64,000 bases of DNA from Rhodospirillaceae bacterium (GTDB lineage: Bacteria > Pseudomonadota > Alphaproteobacteria > Rhodospirillales > Rhodospirillaceae): assembly GCA_002737725.1 (NCBI GenBank), contig NSIP01000012.1, positions 1 to 64,000 on the forward strand, in the 5' to 3' direction. Below, in pieces: positions 9,001 to 24,376 of this stretch. A program made the position numbers and the translations under genes. Positions within the stretch are counted from its first letter, which is position 1; the number at the start of each line of letters is the position of its first letter. The notes under the pieces were generated by a model. It made no database searches and was not told the DNA's origin. It was given only the letters and a program-made list of their open reading frames with translations.

Positions 9001-10212
9001 AAAGATCGCGACGACGAAAAGGCGATCCTCGAGCGCAGCTTCTATGATCGCCTCAAAGAACTGTTGATGGGCCGCAAGATTGTCTCAGGCCCCAAAGGCC
9101 TGAAGGGCGGCGGTAAAGTCACCGATGAGTTACTGGCCGAATACACCCAAGGCCAGTGGAAGCAGTTCGTCATTGCGCACGATGGCGCGATGGAAGAAAT
9201 CGAAGAGATGAAGAGATCTGTCGATTATTCTGTCAGCCTGATCGAAAAGCGCTTCGAAGATCGCGTCGAGAAATTGCAACGCGGCGATGAATTGCCCCCG
9301 GGCGTGCTGAAGATGGTCAAAGTGTTCGTCGCGGTGAAGCGCAAGCTGCAGCCCGGCGATAAAATGGCTGGTCGTCACGGCAACAAGGGTGTGATCTCGA
9401 AAATCGTGCCCATCGAAGATATTCCGTATCTGGAAGACGGCACACCGGTGGACATCGTGCTCAATCCGTTAGGCGTGCCCTCGCGCATGAACGTCGGCCA
9501 AATTCTGGAAACGCACTTGGGTTGGGCGTGTCGTGCGCTGGGCTTGCAAGTCGGGGCGATGATTGATGCGACTAGTGGCGGTCGTTCTGATCGCAATCTG
9601 CGGTCGACCTTGAAGAAAATCTACGGCGAAAAAGCCTATAAAGATGAGTTCCAAGAACTTGACGACAAAACGCTGATTGAGGTGGCCGAGAACCTGCGCC
9701 CTGGAATTCCGATTGCCACGCACGTGTTCGACGGTGCTCATGAAGCCGACATCGTTGAAATGCTGGACAAGGCCGGCCTCGACTCCTCAGGTCAGGTCAC
9801 GCTGTACGATGGCATGAGCGGCGAAGCGTTCGTCCGCAAAGTCACCGTCGGCTACATCTACATGCTGAAACTGCACCACCTGGTCGACGACAAAATCCAC
9901 GCGCGTTCGATCGGTCCTTACTCGCTTGTCACCCAACAGCCGTTGGGCGGAAAAGCGCAGTTCGGTGGTCAACGTTTCGGCGAGATGGAAGTGTGGGCTT
10001 TGGAAGCTTACGGTGCAGCTTACACTCTGCAAGAAATGTTGACGGTGAAATCAGACGACGTCTCGGGCCGTACTAAAGTTTACGAAGCCATCGTTCGTGG
10101 CGAAGACAACTTCGAAGCCGGCATCCCAGAATCCTTCAACGTGTTGGTGAAGGAAATGCGCTCGCTAGGTCTCGATGTTGAGCTGACCCATGCTGGCGAA
10201 GCTTCGACGTAA
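6025..10212 (+). CDS. rpoB: DNA-directed RNA polymerase subunit beta
   Basis: The product has 1395 residues, normal for alphaproteobacterial beta. ATG 6025 follows GAGCGAGGA and starts [18 protein letters not shown], the usual N-terminus; the frame is open further upstream to 5947 but that part looks like leader. The rifampicin-pocket segment is at about residues 540-575 ([26 protein letters not shown]) and shows the usual sensitive-type residues. The basic [13 protein letters not shown] motif near residue 1115 lines the active centre. It is followed by rpoC after 76 bases and has the two hairpins described above as its leader. Confidence 0.98.
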   Translation: MAKSLSGRKRVRKDFGRIHIVAPMPNLIEVQKSSYDKFLQPGAPLDVRQKSGLWEVFKGVFPIKDFSGKGELEFVGYDLEAPKYDVEECRQRDMTFSAPLKVTLRLVVWDIDEITGARSIRDIKEQDVYMGDMPLMTDTGTFIINGTERVIVSQMHRSPGAFFDHDKGKTHSSGKYLFAARVIPYRGSWLDFEFDAKDLVYARIDRRRKLPVTTLLYALESRETEELRAKRTKQGKTVDITEVRGMSSEEILNYFYEAQSFKRDKKGWVTAFDAQKMKGMKMTFPLIDAYTGRVKIEAGEKLSPRVAAKLEKEGLKELRLQPEELIGKFAAEDVVNTKTGEIYIEAGEEITVETVTVFDDNNVDSFKTLFIDSVNVGPYIRNTLALDKNTNRDEALVDIYRVMRPGEPPTLETAEALFQGLFFDSERYDLSAVGRVKMNARLNLTNDDVPDTVRVLRKDDVLRIVKVLTDLKDGKGDIDDIDHLGNRRVRSVGELMENQYRVGLLRMERAIRERMSSVDIDTVMPHDLINAKPAAAAVREFFGSSQLSQFMDQTNPLSEVTHKRRLSALGPGGLTRERAGFEVRDVHQTHYGRICPIETPEGPNIGLINSLATYARVNQYGFIEAPYRKVEGGRATSDVVYLSAMEEGRYNVAQANEPLDPRGKFMNDLVQCRHSGDLVIIPGADVHYMDVSPKQLVSVAAALIPFLENDDANRALMGSNMQRQAVPLIRSEAPLVGTGVEEAVARDSGATVVARRTGVIQQIDATRIVVRATADTSTTTPGVDIYRLQKFQRSNQNTCINQRPLVKVGDLVSKGDILADGPSTELGELALGRNVLVAFMPWNGYNFEDSILISERIVRDDVFTSIHIEEFEVMARDTKLGQEEITRDIPNVGEEALKNLDEAGIVYVGAEVKAGDILVGKVTPKGESPVTPEEKLLRAIFGEKASDVRETSLRVPPGAQGTIVEVRVFNRRGVDKDERALAIERAEIEKLAKDRDDEKAILERSFYDRLKELLMGRKIVSGPKGLKGGGKVTDELLAEYTQGQWKQFVIAHDGAMEEIEEMKRSVDYSVSLIEKRFEDRVEKLQRGDELPPGVLKMVKVFVAVKRKLQPGDKMAGRHGNKGVISKIVPIEDIPYLEDGTPVDIVLNPLGVPSRMNVGQILETHLGWACRALGLQVGAMIDATSGGRSDRNLRSTLKKIYGEKAYKDEFQELDDKTLIEVAENLRPGIPIATHVFDGAHEADIVEMLDKAGLDSSGQVTLYDGMSGEAFVRKVTVGYIYMLKLHHLVDDKIHARSIGPYSLVTQQPLGGKAQFGGQRFGEMEVWALEAYGAAYTLQEMLTVKSDDVSGRTKVYEAIVRGEDNFEAGIPESFNVLVKEMRSLGLDVELTHAGEAST

Positions 10213-10227
10213 ATTGAACGAACAGTT

Positions 10228-10253
10228 GCGCGGTGCCTTTCGGGGCGCCGCGC
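10228..10253 (+). promoter_or_regulatory. hairpin between rpoB and rpoC
   Basis: GCGCGGTGCC (10228-10237) pairs with GGCGCCGCGC (10244-10253) over ten positions with one wobble. No T run follows, so a processing or stability element is likelier than a terminator. Confidence 0.45.
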
Positions 10254-10276
10254 CAGTACAAAGCGAACTCCATTAG

Positions 10277-14437
<4,161 letters not shown>

Positions 14438-14460
14438 GGTTGGCGAAATTATATTTCTTA

Positions 14461-14489
14461 AAAAGGGGGCCTTTGGCCCCCTTTTATTT
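14461..14489 (+). terminator. intrinsic terminator of the rpl-rpoBC operon
   Basis: GGGGGCC (14465-14471), loop TTT, GGCCCCC (14475-14481), flanked by AAAA and TTTTATTT. This is a classic Rho-independent terminator 24 bases after the rpoC stop. Confidence 0.9.
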
Positions 14490-14554
14490 CGTCAAGGCTG
14501 CAGGGGGTATGTGCAAAGGCCTTAAAAACTGTCAAAAAACGGCGTTAACCGCGC

Positions 14555-14583
14555 TTGACGCATCCTACCCCCCTGACTATAAC
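14555..14583 (+). promoter_or_regulatory. sigma70 promoter of the str operon
   Basis: TTGACG at 14555-14560, a spacer of exactly 17 bases, and TATAAC at 14578-14583. It lies after the rpoC terminator and gives a leader of about 240 bases before rpsL. Confidence 0.75.
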
Positions 14584-14664
14584 ACCCACATTCGAAGGTG
14601 TCCGGTGGTAGAGCCAACTTTGCGCTCTAGACGAGGAACGCAGTCGATTAGCTGAGAAAAAACT

Positions 14665-14732
14665 AGGTCTTCGTGACCTGCTGGTACCGGGAATGGGCCC
14701 GGAGTTGTGGCCCGTGTGTTCCGGTTTTTTTT
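14665..14732 (+). terminator. terminator-like hairpin in the rpsL leader (possible attenuator)
   Basis: A 5-bp hairpin (AGGTC 14665-14669 with GACCT 14675-14679) precedes a larger one. In that, ACCGGGAA at 14686 pairs with TTCCGGT ending at 14725 with one bulge, and an inner GGGCC/GGCCC stem continues it. Eight Ts (14725-14732) follow directly. It lies between the str promoter and rpsL, so transcription must read through it. Either it is an attenuator, or it ends some of the transcripts. Confidence 0.6.
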
Positions 14733-14827
14733 GCGTCCGCTATTTACGCGTCGCTAAGCTTGGCGCGTGTGCGGATGTGAGGGCCAGCGCGCGAGGTGAT
14801 TGAAACGAACAAAAGGGTTGGACGTCG

Positions 14828-15199
14828 ATGCCGACAATTAACCAGCTGGTCCGCAAGGGCCGTCAAGCTCCGGTCAGTCAGGATAAAGTTCCTGCGTTGC
14901 AACGCTCACCGCAAAAGCGCGGTGTTTGCACGCGCGTCTATACGACCACACCGAAGAAGCCAAACTCAGCGCTGCGTAAGGTCGCGCGCGTGCGTTTGAC
15001 CAACCAATTTGAAGTCACCAGCTATATTCCCGGCGAAGGTCACAACCTTCAAGAACACTCTGTCGTCATGATCCGTGGCGGCCGCGTCAAAGATTTGCCG
15101 GGCGTTCGCTATCACATCATTCGCGGGACCCTCGATACCCAAGGTGTTACCGCCCGCCGCCAGCGCCGTTCGAAGTACGGCGCAAAGCGTCCTAAATAA
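14828..15199 (+). CDS. rpsL: 30S ribosomal protein S12
   Basis: The product has 123 residues, normal for S12, a decoding-centre protein. The conserved segments [17 protein letters not shown] and [14 protein letters not shown] carry the lysines whose replacement gives streptomycin resistance (equivalents of K43 and K88 in E. coli numbering); both are the wild-type lysine. It is the first gene of the str operon rpsL-rpsG-fusA-tuf. Confidence 0.98.
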   Translation: MPTINQLVRKGRQAPVSQDKVPALQRSPQKRGVCTRVYTTTPKKPNSALRKVARVRLTNQFEVTSYIPGEGHNLQEHSVVMIRGGRVKDLPGVRYHIIRGTLDTQGVTARRQRRSKYGAKRPK

Positions 15200-15226
15200 G
15201 ACGCGAGAAGGGAGCAAGTCACCAAC

Positions 15227-15697
15227 ATGTCACGTCGTCGTCAAGCCGATAAACGCCCGCAGTTACCAGACGCCAAGTTTGGTGATTTCGTCATCGCAAA
15301 GTTCATTAGCACCGTAATGATGCATGGCAAAAAAGGCGTGGCAGAGACCATCGTCTATGGTGCCCTCGAGAAGATCAGCAAGAAAGCTGGTGCCGATGCG
15401 CTGAAAACATTTCATGACGCGCTTGAGAACATTAAGCCGACCGTTGAAGTACGCTCACGCCGCGTTGGTGGTGCGACCTATCAGGTGCCCGTTGAAGTGC
15501 GCACCGAGCGCCGCCAGGCCCTGGCGTTCCGTTGGTTAGTTCAATACGCGCGTGATCGCAACGAGTCGACCATGATTGATCGTTTGTCGGCTGAGTTGCT
15601 GGACGCTTCAGCTAATCGCGGTGGCGCGGTGAAGAAGCGCGAAGACACACACCGCATGGCTGAAGCTAACCGTGCATTCTCGCATTATCGCTGGTAA
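15227..15697 (+). CDS. rpsG: 30S ribosomal protein S7
   Basis: The product has 156 residues, the usual short S7. It nucleates folding of the 16S 3' major domain and touches E-site tRNA. It starts [10 protein letters not shown] and ends AFSHYRW. The core [15 protein letters not shown] motif is intact. GAAGGGAG lies upstream of ATG 15227, and 27 bases separate it from rpsL. In E. coli S7 represses its own operon. Confidence 0.97.
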   Translation: MSRRRQADKRPQLPDAKFGDFVIAKFISTVMMHGKKGVAETIVYGALEKISKKAGADALKTFHDALENIKPTVEVRSRRVGGATYQVPVEVRTERRQALAFRWLVQYARDRNESTMIDRLSAELLDASANRGGAVKKREDTHRMAEANRAFSHYRW

Positions 15698-15725
15698 CGA
15701 ATTCCGGACCTAATTAGAGATTACA

Positions 15726-17807
15726 ATGAGCGACAAGACTCCTCTCGAGCGTTACCGCAACATCGGCATCATGGCCCACATTGATGCCGGGAAAACCACG
15801 ACTACGGAGCGCGTACTCTATTATACCGGCCGTTCGCACAAGATCGGCGAAGTGCACGATGGCGCAGCCACCATGGACTGGATGGAGCAAGAGCAAGAGC
15901 GCGGCATTACAATTACTTCAGCCGCCACGACCTGCTTCTGGGACAATCACCGCATTAACATTATCGATACGCCTGGACACGTCGACTTCACCATCGAAGT
16001 CGAACGCAGCTTGCGCGTGCTCGATGGTGCTTGCTGTGTGTTTGATGCCGTCGCCGGCGTCGAGCCCCAGTCTGAAACCGTCTGGCGTCAGGCCGACAAA
16101 TACAATGTTTCGCGCATCTGTTTCGTCAACAAGATGGATCGCATGGGCGCGAATTTCTACCGTTGCGTCGACATGATTATCGACCGCCTCGGTGCTCGTC
16201 CCATGGTCGTGAACTTTCCCATCGGTGTCGAAGCTGAATTCAAGGGCGTGGTCGATATTGTGAAGATGAAAGGCGTCGTCTGGTTGGGCGAGGACCTCGG
16301 CGCAAAATTCGATTACGTCGACATCCCTGCTGATTTGCTCGACAAAGCCAACGACTACCGCAAAAAATTGGTCGAAATGGCCGTCGAAATGGACGACGCC
16401 GCCATGGAAGCCTATCTCGACGGTAAAGAACCCGACGAAGAGACGCTCCATAAATGCATCCGCAAGGGTACGATTACCAAAGCATTCGTTCCTGTCATTT
16501 GCGGCGCCGCCTTCAAGAACAAGGGTGTGCAACTCCTCCTCGATAGCGTTGTGCGCTATCTCCCTTCGCCCCTTGATATGCCGCCTGTCAAAGGCCTGCT
16601 GCCTGGCAAAGAAGAGCAAGTCATCGAACGTAAGGCCGATCCGGCAGAGGCGTTCTCGGGCCTTGCTTTCAAGATCATGACTGATCCGTATGTCGGCAGC
16701 TTGACCTTCGTTCGTATCTACTCGGGCAAACTCGAAAGCGGCACGGGCGTGCTGAATTCGATCAAAGACCGTAAAGAGCGCATTGGTCGTATGTTGTTGA
16801 TGCATGCCAATAACCGCGAAGAAATTAAATCAGCCACCTGCGGCGACATCGTTGCATTGGTTGGCATGAAAGACACGACGACCGGCGATACGCTGTGCGA
16901 TCCTGATAAGCCGGTCATTCTTGAGCGCATGATTTTCCCAGACCCTGTCATCGAAGTCGCGGTCGAGCCAAACTCAAAGGCCGACGTCGAGAAGATGGGT
17001 GTGGCGTTGTCGCGCCTTGCCGCAGAAGACCCCTCGTTCCGTGTTTCGTCCGACCCCGACAGTGGTCAGACCATCATCAAGGGCATGGGCGAATTGCACC
17101 TTGAAATTATCGTCGACCGCATGCGTCGCGAATTTAATGTTGAAGCCAACGTTGGCGCTCCGCAGGTTGCTTATCGCGAAACCATCAGCCGCGTCTTTAA
17201 CGTCGACTATACGCATAAAAAGCAGTCTGGCGGTTCGGGTCAGTATGCTCGTGTTAAAATCCGCTTTGAGCCGCTGCCGCCGGGTTCGGGCTATCAGTTC
17301 GAAAACGAAGTCATTGGTGGCTCAGTCCCGCGCGAATTCATTCCTGGCGTCCAAAAGGGTTTGAATTCATCGGTCAACAACGGCGTGATTGCTGGTTTCC
17401 CGGTCACAGATTTCAAAGCAACTCTGACGGACGGCGCTTATCACGACGTCGACTCATCGGCGCTCGCGTTTGAAATTGCCGCCCGTGCGGCCTTCCGTGA
17501 AGGTTTGCCGCAGGCTGGTCCGAAGTTGCTCGAGCCGATCATGAAGGTCGAGGTGGTGACACCTGAAGACTACATGGGCGACATCATCGGCGACCTGAAC
17601 AGTCGTCGCGGTCAAGTCGGCGGAATGGATAGCCGCGGCAATGCGCGCGTGATCAGCGCAATGGTGCCGTTGGCCAACATGTTCGGCTACGTTAACACAC
17701 TGCGGTCCATGAGCCAGGGCCGTTCCCAGTTCTCGATGGAATTCCATCATTATGAACAGGTGCCGAACAACGTATCTGATGAGATTAAAGCCAAGATGGC
17801 GGGCTAA
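15726..17807 (+). CDS. fusA: translation elongation factor G
   Basis: The product has 693 residues. The G1 loop AHIDAGKT is at 17-24, the G2 region carries [14 protein letters not shown], and the G3 DTPGHVDFT and G4 NKMDR motifs follow. Domains II-V complete the tRNA-shaped molecule, including the domain IV loop that enters the decoding site. EF-G catalyses ribosomal translocation and, with RRF, recycling. The ribosome-binding site is modest (AGAG). tuf follows 50 bases later. Confidence 0.98.
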   Translation: MSDKTPLERYRNIGIMAHIDAGKTTTTERVLYYTGRSHKIGEVHDGAATMDWMEQEQERGITITSAATTCFWDNHRINIIDTPGHVDFTIEVERSLRVLDGACCVFDAVAGVEPQSETVWRQADKYNVSRICFVNKMDRMGANFYRCVDMIIDRLGARPMVVNFPIGVEAEFKGVVDIVKMKGVVWLGEDLGAKFDYVDIPADLLDKANDYRKKLVEMAVEMDDAAMEAYLDGKEPDEETLHKCIRKGTITKAFVPVICGAAFKNKGVQLLLDSVVRYLPSPLDMPPVKGLLPGKEEQVIERKADPAEAFSGLAFKIMTDPYVGSLTFVRIYSGKLESGTGVLNSIKDRKERIGRMLLMHANNREEIKSATCGDIVALVGMKDTTTGDTLCDPDKPVILERMIFPDPVIEVAVEPNSKADVEKMGVALSRLAAEDPSFRVSSDPDSGQTIIKGMGELHLEIIVDRMRREFNVEANVGAPQVAYRETISRVFNVDYTHKKQSGGSGQYARVKIRFEPLPPGSGYQFENEVIGGSVPREFIPGVQKGLNSSVNNGVIAGFPVTDFKATLTDGAYHDVDSSALAFEIAARAAFREGLPQAGPKLLEPIMKVEVVTPEDYMGDIIGDLNSRRGQVGGMDSRGNARVISAMVPLANMFGYVNTLRSMSQGRSQFSMEFHHYEQVPNNVSDEIKAKMAG

Positions 17808-17857
17808 GTCGCCGTTTTACTGTCGCATTAACATCGTTCACTAGTCTGGAGAGAGCC

Positions 17858-19048
17858 ATGGGTAAGGAAAAGTTTCAGCGTAATTTGCCGCACTGTAACG
17901 TCGGAACGATTGGTCACGTTGACCATGGCAAGACGTCATTGACAGCAGCGATCACGAAGGTTTTGGCCGAGACGGGCGGAGCGACGTATACCGCCTACGA
18001 CCAAATCGATAAGGCGCCAGAAGAGAAGGCGCGTGGGATCACAATTTCGACGGCGCACGTTGAATACACGACGAAGAACCGCCACTACGCGCACGTCGAT
18101 TGCCCTGGGCATGCCGACTACGTGAAGAACATGATCACGGGTGCAGCGCAGATGGACGGCGCGATCTTGGTGGTGTCGGCAGCTGACGGCCCAATGCCCC
18201 AGACGCGCGAGCACATTTTGTTGGCGCGCCAGGTTGGCGTTCCCTCGATTGTGGTGTTCCTGAATAAGGTCGACCAGGTTGATGATCCGGAATTGTTGGA
18301 ACTGGTCGAGATGGAAGTTCGCGAGTTGTTGAGCAAGTACGAATTCCCCGGCGACGATATTCCGATCATTAAGGGTTCGGCCTTGGCTGCCCTTGAAGGA
18401 AAGACACCCGAAATCGGTCACGATGCAATCTTGGCGTTGATGAAGGCGGTGGACGAGTACATTCCGCAGCCCGCGCGCGCCAAGGACAAGCCGTTCTTGA
18501 TGCCGATCGAAGACGTGTTCTCGATCTCGGGCCGTGGCACGGTTGTGACGGGTCGTGTTGAACGCGGGATTGTGAAGGTTGGCGAAGAAATCGAAATCGT
18601 CGGCTTGAAACCCACAGTCAAGACCATCGTGACCGGCGTTGAAATGTTCCGCAAGCTCTTGGATCAAGGGGAAGCGGGCGACAACATTGGTGCGTTGCTG
18701 CGTGGTACGAAGCGTGAAGACGTTGAGCGCGGCCAAGTTTTGGCGGCTCCCGGCTCGATCACGCCCCATACAAAATTCACTTGCTCTTGCTACATTCTTA
18801 GTAAGGACGAAGGCGGCCGTCATACGCCTTTCTTCTCGAACTATCGTCCTCAGTTTTACTTCCGCACCACCGACGTGACGGGCACGATTGAGTTGCCTGC
18901 GGGTACCGAGATGGTGATGCCGGGTGATAACATCACCATGCAAGTGAACCTGATTGCGCCGATCGGGATGGATGAAGGCTTACGTTTCGCCATCCGCGAA
19001 GGTGGCCGTACCGTCGGTTCGGGCGTCGTCGCGAGCATCATTGAGTAG
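17858..19048 (+). CDS. tuf: translation elongation factor Tu
   Basis: The product has 396 residues. The G1 loop GHVDHGKT is at 19-26; [12 protein letters not shown] (G3) and NKVDQVDD (G4) follow. Domains II and III are complete to [12 protein letters not shown]-Tu carries aminoacyl-tRNA to the ribosome. A clear GGAGAG lies upstream of ATG 17858. It is the only tuf in this window, although the upstream tRNA-Gly/tRNA-Trp gap is the usual home of a second copy. A 12-bp hairpin follows. Confidence 0.98.
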   Translation: MGKEKFQRNLPHCNVGTIGHVDHGKTSLTAAITKVLAETGGATYTAYDQIDKAPEEKARGITISTAHVEYTTKNRHYAHVDCPGHADYVKNMITGAAQMDGAILVVSAADGPMPQTREHILLARQVGVPSIVVFLNKVDQVDDPELLELVEMEVRELLSKYEFPGDDIPIIKGSALAALEGKTPEIGHDAILALMKAVDEYIPQPARAKDKPFLMPIEDVFSISGRGTVVTGRVERGIVKVGEEIEIVGLKPTVKTIVTGVEMFRKLLDQGEAGDNIGALLRGTKREDVERGQVLAAPGSITPHTKFTCSCYILSKDEGGRHTPFFSNYRPQFYFRTTDVTGTIELPAGTEMVMPGDNITMQVNLIAPIGMDEGLRFAIREGGRTVGSGVVASIIE

Positions 19049-19056
19049 TTGAGTTC

Positions 19057-19091
19057 AGCGGCATCCCCGCCGAGTTCGTGGGGATGCCGCT
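19057..19091 (+). promoter_or_regulatory. 12-bp hairpin between tuf and rpsJ
   Basis: AGCGGCATCCCC (19057-19068) pairs perfectly with GGGGATGCCGCT (19080-19091) around an 11-base loop. There is no T run, so this may be an mRNA processing or partial termination site between the str and S10 gene sets. Confidence 0.55.
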
Positions 19092-19139
19092 TACGTTTCG
19101 CAGATCTGAGTTTGGAAATAGTCGGCTGGAATTAACGTC

Positions 19140-19451
19140 ATGATCGATAGTCAAAACATCCGAATCCGCCTGAAGGCGTTCGACCATCGCGTGCTCGATC
19201 AATCCACGAAGGATATTGTGAGCACCGCGAAGCGTACGGGCGCGCAAGTGCGGGGGCCGATTCCGCTTCCGACCCGCATTGAAAAGTTCACGGTCAATCG
19301 TTCGCCGCACGTCGATAAGAAGTCGCGCGAGCAATTCGAAATTCGTACACATCGCCGTTTGCTGGACATCGTTGATCCGACACCACAAACAGTTGATGCC
19401 CTGATGAAACTCGACCTCGCCGCTGGCGTAGACGTCGAGATTAAGTTGTAA
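19140..19451 (+). CDS. rpsJ: 30S ribosomal protein S10 / NusE
   Basis: The product has 103 residues, normal length, with the [13 protein letters not shown] start and the [20 protein letters not shown] tail. S10 is part of the 30S head and, as NusE, joins NusB in antitermination and binds the NusG KOW domain. It opens the S10 gene set. No obvious separate promoter was seen between tuf and this gene, so read-through from the str promoter is likely. Confidence 0.98.
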   Translation: MIDSQNIRIRLKAFDHRVLDQSTKDIVSTAKRTGAQVRGPIPLPTRIEKFTVNRSPHVDKKSREQFEIRTHRRLLDIVDPTPQTVDALMKLDLAAGVDVEIKL

Positions 19452-19461
19452 GGTGATTCAC

Positions 19462-20169
19462 ATGCGTACGGGTCTCGTCGCAAAGAAGGTGGGTATGACC
19501 CGCCTGTTTAATACAGACGGCAACGAAGTGCCGGTCACTGTGCTTGATGTGAACGGTGTGCAGGTTGTTGCTCAGCGCACCCAAGAGAAGGACGGCTACA
19601 CGGCTGTTCAGCTCGGGATTGGTGCACGTAAGCCTTCGCGCGTCAGCAAGCCGCTTCGGGGCCAGTATGCAAAGTCGAAGGTTGAGCCGAAGCATAAGTT
19701 GGTCGAGTTTCGCGTAGACGCCAAGAACATGGTCGATGTTGGCGCTGAGTTGGCCGCCTCGCACTTTGTGCCTGGTCAGTTCGTCGACGTTGCGGGAACG
19801 ACGCTGGGCAAAGGCTTTGCCGGTGCCATGAAGCGCTGGAACTTCCGCGGTTTGGAAGCCAGTCACGGCGTGTCGGTTGCACACCGCTCACATGGTTCGA
19901 CTGGTCAGCGCCAAGATCCCGGTAAGGTGTTCAAAGGCAAGAAGATGGCCGGTCACCTAGGCGTTGAGCGCGTGACCGTTCAGAATTTGAAAGTCGTCTC
20001 GGTTGATGACGACAAGGGGTTTGTGTTTCTGCAGGGCGCTATTCCCGGCTTCGAAGGGGGCTACGTCATGGTTTATGACGCCGTGAAGAAGAAGCTGCCC
20101 GAGAAGCTGCCGTACCCGGCGGGCCTGAAGGCCAAAGCCGCGGCAGTCGATGCCGAGAAGAAGGACTAG
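19462..20169 (+). CDS. rplC: 50S ribosomal protein L3
   Basis: The product has 235 residues from ATG 19462, which lies just after AAGGTG; a GTG nine bases earlier is less likely. L3 is an early-assembling protein near the peptidyl-transferase centre. The conserved GMTRLF start, the [12 protein letters not shown] loop and [16 protein letters not shown] with the methylatable Gln in GSTGQRQDP are present. It is ten bases from rpsJ and six bases before rplD. Confidence 0.97.
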   Translation: MRTGLVAKKVGMTRLFNTDGNEVPVTVLDVNGVQVVAQRTQEKDGYTAVQLGIGARKPSRVSKPLRGQYAKSKVEPKHKLVEFRVDAKNMVDVGAELAASHFVPGQFVDVAGTTLGKGFAGAMKRWNFRGLEASHGVSVAHRSHGSTGQRQDPGKVFKGKKMAGHLGVERVTVQNLKVVSVDDDKGFVFLQGAIPGFEGGYVMVYDAVKKKLPEKLPYPAGLKAKAAAVDAEKKD

Positions 20170-20175
20170 AGCGCC

Positions 20176-20796
20176 ATGAAGTGCGACGTCATTACGCTCG
20201 ATAAGAAGAGCGCTGGTTCGATCGATCTGCCCGACAGCTTGTTCGGTGCAGAAGTTCGTAAAGATATTTTGCATCGTGTTGTGCGTTGGCAACTCGCTAA
20301 ACGCCGTGCGGGTACGCACAAGACCAAGACGCAAAGTGAAATTAGCGGCACAACCAAGAAGCCTTTCGCCCAAAAGGGCGGTGGCCGTGCCCGTCAAGGT
20401 TCGTTGCGTTCTCCGCAGTTCCGTGGTGGCGCGACCATCTTCGGGCCTGTCGTGCGCAGCCATACACATTCGTTGCCCAAAGCCATTCGCCGTCTCGGCT
20501 TGATGAGCGCTTTGTCGGCGAAAGTAAAAGACGGAAAGTTAATTGTTCTTGATGAAGCCAAGCTTTCAAAAGCCAAGACGAAAGATCTCGTCGGCAGCTT
20601 TAAGAAGTTGGGCTGGACCTCGGTGCTGATCATTGATGGTCCGCAAATTGACGACGCCTTCGCCCGCGCGGCACGTAACATCAAAGGCATTGATGTGCTG
20701 CCCAGCCAGGGTGCCAACGTTTATGACATTCTCCGCCGCGATACCTTGGTGCTCACTAAGGCCGCAGTGGTGAAGTTACAGGAACGCCTGTCATGA
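20176..20796 (+). CDS. rplD: 50S ribosomal protein L4
   Basis: The product has 206 residues. The long loop that lines the exit tunnel ([20 protein letters not shown]) is intact. In E. coli L4 also represses the S10 operon through an S10 leader; no such leader is evident here. The TGA stop overlaps the ATG of rplW (ATGA), implying coupled translation. Confidence 0.97.
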   Translation: MKCDVITLDKKSAGSIDLPDSLFGAEVRKDILHRVVRWQLAKRRAGTHKTKTQSEISGTTKKPFAQKGGGRARQGSLRSPQFRGGATIFGPVVRSHTHSLPKAIRRLGLMSALSAKVKDGKLIVLDEAKLSKAKTKDLVGSFKKLGWTSVLIIDGPQIDDAFARAARNIKGIDVLPSQGANVYDILRRDTLVLTKAAVVKLQERLS

Positions 20797-21128
20797 GAAA
20801 AATGCCGAAGAAAGTAGTGAAGCTGAAAGACGGTCCGATTGATCCGGCGCTGTATGACGTGCTGAGCGCGCCCATGATCACCGAAAAGGCGACCATGGCT
20901 TCGCAATATAACCAAGTGATGTTTCGTGTGCCGCTGACGGCCACAAAGCCGGACATTAAGCGTGCTGTTGAATCCTTGTTCAAGGTCAGCGTCACAGCTG
21001 TCAACACCTTGATCACCAAGGGCAAAGTGAAACGCTTCCGGGGCATGCCCGGTCGCCGTAGTGATGTGAAGAAAGCGATTGTAACACTGGCCGAAGGTCA
21101 GTCGATCGACGTGACGACGGGACTCTAA
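20793..21128 (+). CDS. rplW: 50S ribosomal protein L23
   Basis: The product has 111 residues if the overlapping ATG 20793 is used; ATG 20802 is a possible alternative. The core ([31 protein letters not shown]) matches L23, which sits at the tunnel exit and docks trigger factor and SRP. The first 20 residues are a little longer than in short L23s. rplB follows after three bases. Confidence 0.95.
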   Translation: MRKMPKKVVKLKDGPIDPALYDVLSAPMITEKATMASQYNQVMFRVPLTATKPDIKRAVESLFKVSVTAVNTLITKGKVKRFRGMPGRRSDVKKAIVTLAEGQSIDVTTGL

Positions 21129-21131
21129 GCC

Positions 21132-21968
<837 letters not shown>

Positions 21969-21983
21969 AGACGGAGGACTACA

Positions 21984-22289
21984 GTGGCTCGTTCAGTCTG
22001 GAAAGGTCCGTTCGTTGACGGTTATCTGCTGAGAAAGGCAGAGGCCGTGCGCGGCAAGGGTCGCAATGAGATCATCAAGATTTGGTCGCGTCGCTCAACA
22101 ATTCTTCCGCAGTTCGTGGGTCTCACGTTCGGCGTGCACAATGGCCATAAGCATATGCCTGTGCTCGTCACCGAGAACATGATCGGCCACAAGTTCGGCG
22201 AATTCTCTCCGACGCGCACCTTCCACGGGCACACTGCCGGTGACAAGAAGGCCACCGTCGCCGCCCCAGCCGCAAATAAGAAGAGCTAA
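21984..22289 (+). CDS. rpsS: 30S ribosomal protein S19
   Basis: The product has 101 residues. The start is GTG 21984, fixed by ACGGAGGA nine bases upstream and by the universal [17 protein letters not shown]-terminus. S19 binds the 16S 3' domain with S13. The core [17 protein letters not shown] is normal; the last dozen residues are an Ala/Lys tail. Confidence 0.97.
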   Translation: MARSVWKGPFVDGYLLRKAEAVRGKGRNEIIKIWSRRSTILPQFVGLTFGVHNGHKHMPVLVTENMIGHKFGEFSPTRTFHGHTAGDKKATVAAPAANKKS

Positions 22290-22293
22290 AGCG

Positions 22294-22689
22294 ATGAGCA
22301 AGAAAGCAACTCCCCGTCGTGTCGGCGATACTGAAGCTCGTGCCTTCGGCCGTTCGATCCGTATCAGCCCACGCAAGTTAAACCTGGTGGCACAAAGCAT
22401 TCGCGGGAAGTCGGCGGATAAAGCGCTGGCTGAGTTGGAATTCTCTCCGCGTCGTATCTCGCGCGTCGTCAAGACGGTGCTGGAATCGGCCATTGCGAAT
22501 GCTGAAAACAATCATCAACTCGACGTCGACCAGTTAGTCGTGTCGCAAGCCTTCGTCGGAAAGTCTTTGGTAATGAAGCGCTTCAGCCCACGGGCGCGTG
22601 GCCGCGTCGGCAAGATCGTGAAGCCCTTTAGCAATTTGACGATTGTCGTGCGCGAAAAGAGCGAGACTGAATCTAAGGAGCGTGCCTAA
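22294..22689 (+). CDS. rplV: 50S ribosomal protein L22
   Basis: The product has 131 residues from ATG 22294, five bases after rpsS; the frame is open further upstream only because it overlaps rpsS. L22's long hairpin lines the exit tunnel ([12 protein letters not shown]). The final A of the TAA stop is also the first base of the rpsC ATG. Confidence 0.96.
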   Translation: MSKKATPRRVGDTEARAFGRSIRISPRKLNLVAQSIRGKSADKALAELEFSPRRISRVVKTVLESAIANAENNHQLDVDQLVVSQAFVGKSLVMKRFSPRARGRVGKIVKPFSNLTIVVREKSETESKERA

Positions 22690-23375
22690 TGGGTCAGAAA
22701 GTCAACCCTATTGGTCTTCGCCTGGGCATTAACCGGACGTGGGATTCTCGTTGGTATGCCGGCCGCAATGAATACGCGAAGCTGTTGCACGAAGATTTGA
22801 AAATCCGCGCTTACTTGCGCAAACGTTTGGCCCAGGCCGGCGTGTCGCGCATTGTGATCGAGCGTCCTGCGAAAAAGGCTCGCGTGACAATTCACACGGC
22901 GCGCCCCGGTGTTGTCATCGGCAAAAAAGGTGCAGATATCGAAGTGATCCGCAAGGATCTGCAGAAGATGACGGGCAACGAACTCAGCCTGAACATCCTC
23001 GAGATCCGCAAGCCGGAAATCGATGCGCAGCTGGTGGCCGAGAATATTACGCAGCAGCTCGAGCGCCGCGTTGCGTTCCGCCGTGCCATGAAGCGCGCCG
23101 TACAAGCTGCCATGCGTTTAGGCGCAGAAGGCATTCGTATTAACTGCTCTGGCCGTTTGGGTGGCGCGGAAATCGCGCGCATCGAATGGTACCGCGAAGG
23201 TCGCGTGCCCTTGCACACCCTGCGCGCTGATATCGATTACGGTGAATCGACCGCCTTCACCACCTACGGCACCTGCGGCGTTAAAGTCTGGGTGTTTAAG
23301 GGTGAGGTCATGGAACATGACCCGATGGCCCAAGATAAACGTATGGCCGAGAATACGACGCCAGCAAGAACCTAA
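22689..23375 (+). CDS. rpsC: 30S ribosomal protein S3
   Basis: The product has 228 residues. It holds the N-terminal KH-type domain ([18 protein letters not shown]) and the C-terminal S3 domain ([24 protein letters not shown] shortened here). S3 lies at the mRNA entry and helps unwind mRNA. ATG 22689 overlaps the rplV stop by one base. Confidence 0.97.
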   Translation: MGQKVNPIGLRLGINRTWDSRWYAGRNEYAKLLHEDLKIRAYLRKRLAQAGVSRIVIERPAKKARVTIHTARPGVVIGKKGADIEVIRKDLQKMTGNELSLNILEIRKPEIDAQLVAENITQQLERRVAFRRAMKRAVQAAMRLGAEGIRINCSGRLGGAEIARIEWYREGRVPLHTLRADIDYGESTAFTTYGTCGVKVWVFKGEVMEHDPMAQDKRMAENTTPART

Positions 23376-23425
23376 GGAAAACGTAACCCGGGGCGATCCT
23401 CGCACCGAGATTATGAGCAACGATC

Positions 23426-23839
23426 ATGCAGTCACCGAAACGAACAAAATATCGCAAGGCCTTCAAAGGCCGCATTAAGGGCATAGCCAAAGGTGGCTTT
23501 ACCTTAAACTTTGGAACCTTTGGCCTCAAAGCCTTGGAACCCGATCGTATGACCGCTCGTCAAATTGAGGCGGCTCGACGTGCGCTCACGCGCGCACTTA
23601 AGCGTCAAGGTCGCGTGTGGATCCGGGTATTCCCTGATGTGCCGGTGTCGACCAAGCCCGCCGAAGTGCGGATGGGTTCAGGTAAGGGTACGCCCGAGTA
23701 TTGGGTCTGCCGCGTGAAACCCGGACGCATATTGTTCGAAGTGGACGGCGTTTCAGAAGCGGTGGCGCGTGAAGGCTTTACGCTGGCGGCTGCAAAGCTG
23801 CCGATTAAGACAAAGATTGTCGCCCGTATTGGCGGCTAA
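23426..23839 (+). CDS. rplP: 50S ribosomal protein L16
   Basis: The product has 137 residues and the usual [18 protein letters not shown] start. L16 positions A-site tRNA near the peptidyl-transferase centre; [20 protein letters not shown] is the conserved loop. The gap from rpsC is 50 bases, one of the larger ones in this block. Confidence 0.97.
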   Translation: MQSPKRTKYRKAFKGRIKGIAKGGFTLNFGTFGLKALEPDRMTARQIEAARRALTRALKRQGRVWIRVFPDVPVSTKPAEVRMGSGKGTPEYWVCRVKPGRILFEVDGVSEAVAREGFTLAAAKLPIKTKIVARIGG

Positions 23840-23864
23840 GAAGACTTAAGACAGGACGACGACG

Positions 23865-24068
23865 ATGGCCAAAGCAGCGGATATTCGAGCCAAGACCGAC
23901 GATGAACTCGCCACACGTATGGGTGAGTTGAAGAAAGCGCAATTCAATATGCGCTTTCAGAAAGCATCGGGTCAGCTCACCAACACCGCGCAGGTCAACG
24001 AAGCGCGTAAAGAGATCGCGCAAGTTCAGACCGTGATCGGCGAACGTCGCCGAGCCGTGTCTAAATAA
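23865..24068 (+). CDS. rpmC: 50S ribosomal protein L29
   Basis: The product has 67 residues predicted to form the two-helix hairpin of L29 (KAADIRAKTDDELATRMGEL, then KAQFNMRFQKASGQL). It sits next to L23 at the tunnel exit. It lies in the universal rplP-rpmC-rpsQ order. Confidence 0.96.
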   Translation: MAKAADIRAKTDDELATRMGELKKAQFNMRFQKASGQLTNTAQVNEARKEIAQVQTVIGERRRAVSK

Positions 24069-24091
24069 AGCGCGAGTGAAAGGGTAAGGCT

Positions 24092-24331
24092 ATGCCAAAG
24101 CGTATTCTTCAGGGTGTCGTGGTCAGCGACAAGCAGGACAAGACAGTTGTCGTGCGTGTCGAGCGCCGGATCATGCATCCGATTTATAAGAAATTCATTC
24201 GCCGCTCTAAGAAGTATGCGGCTCATGACCCCGCGAATGCCGGCAAAATCGGAGACATCGTACGTATCCGCGAATGCCGCCCAATTTCGAAGTCGAAGCG
24301 GTGGGAACTGGTTGAGGAGCAGGCGAAATAG
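24092..24331 (+). CDS. rpsQ: 30S ribosomal protein S17
   Basis: The product has 79 residues with the OB-fold signature [19 protein letters not shown] and the [16 protein letters not shown] segment. S17 is a primary 16S 5'-domain binder. AAAGGGTAAGG precedes ATG 24092. Confidence 0.97.
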   Translation: MPKRILQGVVVSDKQDKTVVVRVERRIMHPIYKKFIRRSKKYAAHDPANAGKIGDIVRIRECRPISKSKRWELVEEQAK

Positions 24332-24376
24332 CGCCTTTCTACTTGGCGTGACGTCCCTCAACGAAGGATCGAAACA

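Larger units (their letters stand above)
14438..14827 (+). other. 390-base intergenic control region between rpoC and rpsL
   Basis: This gap contains no credible gene. In order it holds the rpoC terminator, a near-consensus promoter, a small AGGTC/GACCT hairpin, a terminator-like hairpin with eight Ts, and the rpsL leader. Confidence 0.7.

Noticed and set aside
14440-14655. 71-codon plus-strand ORF just after rpoC
   Set aside because: It runs straight through the rpoC terminator and the str promoter, and has no homology-like motif.
17936-18943. Long open frame (335 codons) on the minus strand within tuf
   Set aside because: Antisense shadow of a highly biased gene. The translation has no recognisable domain, and tuf is certain.
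20793-21128. Suspected frameshift at the rplD/rplW junction
   Set aside because: The ATGA overlap is normal translational coupling, and both proteins are complete.
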